Origin: an uncultured Bacilli bacterium
GTDB taxonomy: Bacteria > Bacillota_I > Bacilli_A > RF39 > UBA660
Length of the DNA: 7,791 bases
Reading direction: 5' to 3'
NCBI GenBank assembly: GCA_947624845.1
Contig: CANQMB010000048.1
Coordinates: forward strand, 1-7,791
In this document: in pieces, positions 6,242-7,791 of the stretch
Layout: every line of letters starts with the position of its first letter
How positions within the stretch are numbered: position 1 is the first letter of the stretch
Notes under the pieces: model-generated
The model's database searches: none
Seen by the model: the letters and a program-made list of their open reading frames with translations, nothing else
Told to the model about the DNA's origin: nothing
Program-made: the position numbers and the translations under genes

Positions 6242-6284
6242 AAAAAATATCTCTAAAGATTTATAGGCTTCAAAGATATTTTTT
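6242..6284 (-). terminator. Rho-independent terminator of the Ig-repeat protein gene
   Basis: A 17-bp imperfect stem pairs 6242-6258 with 6268-6284 around a 9-base loop (6259-6267). The outer 11 pairs (AAAAAATATCT with AGATATTTTTT) are perfect and the inner 6 include wobble pairs. On the minus strand it ends in TTTTTTC. It begins 9 bases after the stop codon of the Ig-repeat gene and precedes the murE promoter, so the two genes are separate units. The A/T flanks would also allow function on the plus strand, where no gene is seen. Confidence 0.8.
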
Positions 6285-6293
6285 CGTATATTT

Positions 6294-7791
6294 TTAATAA
6301 TAAATAGTACAACTTTTAGTTTGCTTTACTGTCTTTTTACAATTACAAACATATTCAGAATGAGCAGTCGGATTTACTTTTGCTCCTTCTTCAGTCCAAA
6401 CTGTTTCTCTACTACAACTACATTGTGAAGCAGTATAATTACTACACTTTGTAATTTTAGACTTACTAGAACAACTCTTTTTTGAAGTAGACGATGACGT
6501 ACCACAAGCATCATATTTTCCATAAGAAGAAGATACGCTAACTTTGCATGATCCCTGGTTTCCAGCATTATCTTTAACATAGTAAGTGTTTGTATATTTT
6601 ACGCCCGTCTTTTTTCCTGGACAGCTACTTACTTTACTTCCTCCACTATCCGTACACTTAAAGGTTATAGTTACACCTGTCTTCTTTCTCATATTCGACT
6701 TCGTTCCTGAACATGTTGGTTTTGATTTATCTATTCTTACAGTAGTACTTCCACATGTTCTTGTATTTCCAGCATGATCTTTTACCGTTCCTGGGGAATA
6801 ACTTCCATTTGTATTTCCACTAAATGATCTGCTGACACTTCCAGTACATTTACTTCCACCCGTATCACTACAAGTTCCTTTAATCGTTACACTACTTTTC
6901 TTCCATGAACTACTTCCACCACTGACACTACAACTTGGAGCTGTCTTATCTATTTTTACAGTAACTTTTCCACAAGCTTTCGTATTTCCAGCATGATCTT
7001 TTACCGTTCCTGGAGAATAACTTCCATTTGTATTTCCACTGAATGTTTTGCTGACATTGCCCGTACACTTACTTCCGCCTTTATCACTACATTTTCCAGA
7101 TATTGTTCTACTTGATCGGAACCAGCTACTGCTTCCACCACTTGAACTACAAGTTGGTGCCGTTTTATCAATTCGAATCGTCGTACTCGCGACAGCAGAT
7201 TCATTTCCCGCTTTATCTACTACTTTGATATATACTTTTTGATTTCTTTCCTTCGAAAACTCCGTTGTCGTAAAACTAGCTTTAGCCGAATTCTTATAAT
7301 TTGTCCAGGACTTATTATCATAACTATAAGCCCAATGATCAACTCCAGAGTATTGTTCAGTAGTTTTTACTTTTAAACTAAAATTCTTATTTGTCCAGTT
7401 TCCATTGGTTGGATTGGTAATGGTTGGTTTTGTCGGTTTTACTTTATCTATTTTATATTTGGTTAAATTCTTACTACACTTTCCTCCAGCACTATTATAG
7501 GCTTCTATGCTAATTTGATGTTCTCCATTATCACTTAAAGTAAAACTCTTCTGTCCTTTGGCTGTTCTTTTCATTAGGACATTTTCCGTGGTCTTTTTAC
7601 TAGAATTATCGTAATAACTATCTTTGACTGTCCAGGACTCTATACTAGAATCAGTCTTCTTTAAGGTGATACTTATATTTTTATTCTGCCATGCAGTGGA
7701 GTTTGGACTTGCAGTTAAAGTAATTTCATTACAGTTGGCAGCGATAATATCAACTTCATATTCGCCACTTTCTTTACTTCCACGATTTCCA
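6294..7791 (-). CDS. Large Ig-like repeat surface protein, C-terminal 498 residues (5' end outside window)
   Basis: The frame is open from the TAA at 6296-6294 to the window edge. The ATG at 7574 is only an internal Met: the 72 codons before it encode similar sequence (for example NEITLTASPNSTAWQNKNIS) and no ribosome site precedes it. Modules in order: an Ig-like segment (7790-7452) with TLTASPN...W; a Cys-free Ig-like domain (7451-7173) opening IDKVKPTKPTITNPTNGNWT and closing VVDKAGNESAVASTTIR; two nearly identical 73-residue modules (7172-6735) opening IDKTAP, with four Cys each and VKDHAGN; a diverged third module (6734-6531); and a Cys-rich tail (6524-6297) ending SCTIYY. Such IDKTAP/DxAGN repeats are typical of bacterial Ig-like adhesins exposed on the cell surface. 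The tail has no LPXTG motif or closing membrane anchor, so attachment must be N-terminal or non-covalent. Export is inferred, since the N-terminus is not visible. Ser/Thr/Lys/Gly-rich composition differs strongly from its neighbours. Confidence 0.85.
   Translation of the reverse strand, partial: GNRGSKESGEYEVDIIAANCNEITLTASPNSTAWQNKNISITLKKTDSSIESWTVKDSYYDNSSKKTTENVLMKRTAKGQKSFTLSDNGEHQISIEAYNSAGGKCSKNLTKYKIDKVKPTKPTITNPTNGNWTNKNFSLKVKTTEQYSGVDHWAYSYDNKSWTNYKNSAKASFTTTEFSKERNQKVYIKVVDKAGNESAVASTTIRIDKTAPTCSSSGGSSSWFRSSRTISGKCSDKGGSKCTGNVSKTFSGNTNGSYSPGTVKDHAGNTKACGKVTVKIDKTAPSCSVSGGSSSWKKSSVTIKGTCSDTGGSKCTGSVSRSFSGNTNGSYSPGTVKDHAGNTRTCGSTTVRIDKSKPTCSGTKSNMRKKTGVTITFKCTDSGGSKVSSCPGKKTGVKYTNTYYVKDNAGNQGSCKVSVSSSYGKYDACGTSSSTSKKSCSSKSKITKCSNYTASQCSCSRETVWTEEGAKVNPTAHSEYVCNCKKTVKQTKSCTIYY
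6531..6734 (-). repeat. Third, diverged copy of the Ig-like module
   Basis: This stretch encodes about 68 residues starting IDKSKPTC, with CTDSGGSK and VKDNAGN at the corresponding places and four Cys at slightly shifted positions (about 8, 27, 38, 63). It lacks the SFSGNTNGSYSPGT segment of the two upstream units and is not homogenised with them. Confidence 0.75.
6735..7172 (-). repeat. Two tandem 219-bp units encoding Cys-containing Ig-like modules
   Basis: Units 7172-6954 and 6953-6735 each encode 73 residues starting IDKTAP, with no length difference. A 59-base core (6763-6821 and 6982-7040) is identical apart from one base, a change that leaves the encoded protein the same. Flanks are clearly more diverged. 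Cys fall at unit positions 8, 28, 36 and 67 in both. Confidence 0.92.

Noticed and set aside
6763..7040. CRISPR-like repeated segments
   Set aside because: There are only two near-identical copies spaced 219 bp apart, in frame within a coding sequence. They are protein-module repeats, not a repeat-spacer array.
6374..7242. Short open frames on both strands within the Ig-repeat gene (6374-6580, 6586-6777, 7001-7204, 7048-7242)
   Set aside because: They follow the repeated low-complexity codons of the Ig modules and have no plausible start signals. The long minus-strand frame explains the region.
7572..7574. ATG at 7574 as the start of a 426-aa protein
   Set aside because: The frame is open for another 72 codons to the window edge with similar Ig-like sequence, and no ribosome site precedes this ATG.

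Overview
The window is AT-rich with strong AGGAGG-type ribosome binding sites, sigma-A-like promoters and U-tract terminators. It encodes a catalytic RNase J, a membrane-anchored RNase Y and a MurE ligase. Together these point to a low-GC, walled Bacillota bacterium. The style of the right-hand Ig-like surface protein and the prepilin at the left edge would suit an uncultured gut Bacilli/RF39-like lineage, but that placement is inference. Tryptophans seen are TGG and stops are TAA/TAG, so nothing suggests a Mycoplasma-type code.

Layout: (1) Positions 1-92 (-) are the first 30 codons of a type IV prepilin/pseudopilin, with its own promoter squeezed against the preceding terminator. (2) Positions 173-1155 (-) hold two small genes, probably one operon, encoding cytosolic proteins I do not recognise. 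They share a module of about 60 residues ending in IPAGY, present once in the first protein and twice in the second. (3) Positions 1319-3013 (+) are rnjA, transcribed divergently from that pair. (4) Positions 3032-4585 (-) are rny, convergent with rnjA, with one bidirectional terminator in between. (5) Positions 4721-6139 (-) are murE as a single-gene unit with its own promoter and terminator, outside any division/cell-wall cluster visible here. (6) Positions 6294-7791 (-) are the 3' part of a large exported-looking Ig-repeat protein. Its frame stays open to the window edge, so the ATG at 7574 is internal and not the start.

Functionally, RNase J (5'-3' exonuclease/endonuclease) and RNase Y (membrane endonuclease) are the core of Bacillota mRNA decay and lie tail to tail here. 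MurE adds the third amino acid of the peptidoglycan stem. The pilin and the Ig protein are surface components at the two ends.

The least explained items are the IPAGY-module proteins and the cysteine-rich Ig modules (four regularly spaced Cys per module, plus an eight-Cys tail). A perfect 7-3-7 dyad lying on the rny -10 box is the clearest unexplained regulatory signal. No stretch above 300 bases lacks a gene. I saw no RNA gene, CRISPR array, insertion sequence or attachment site.
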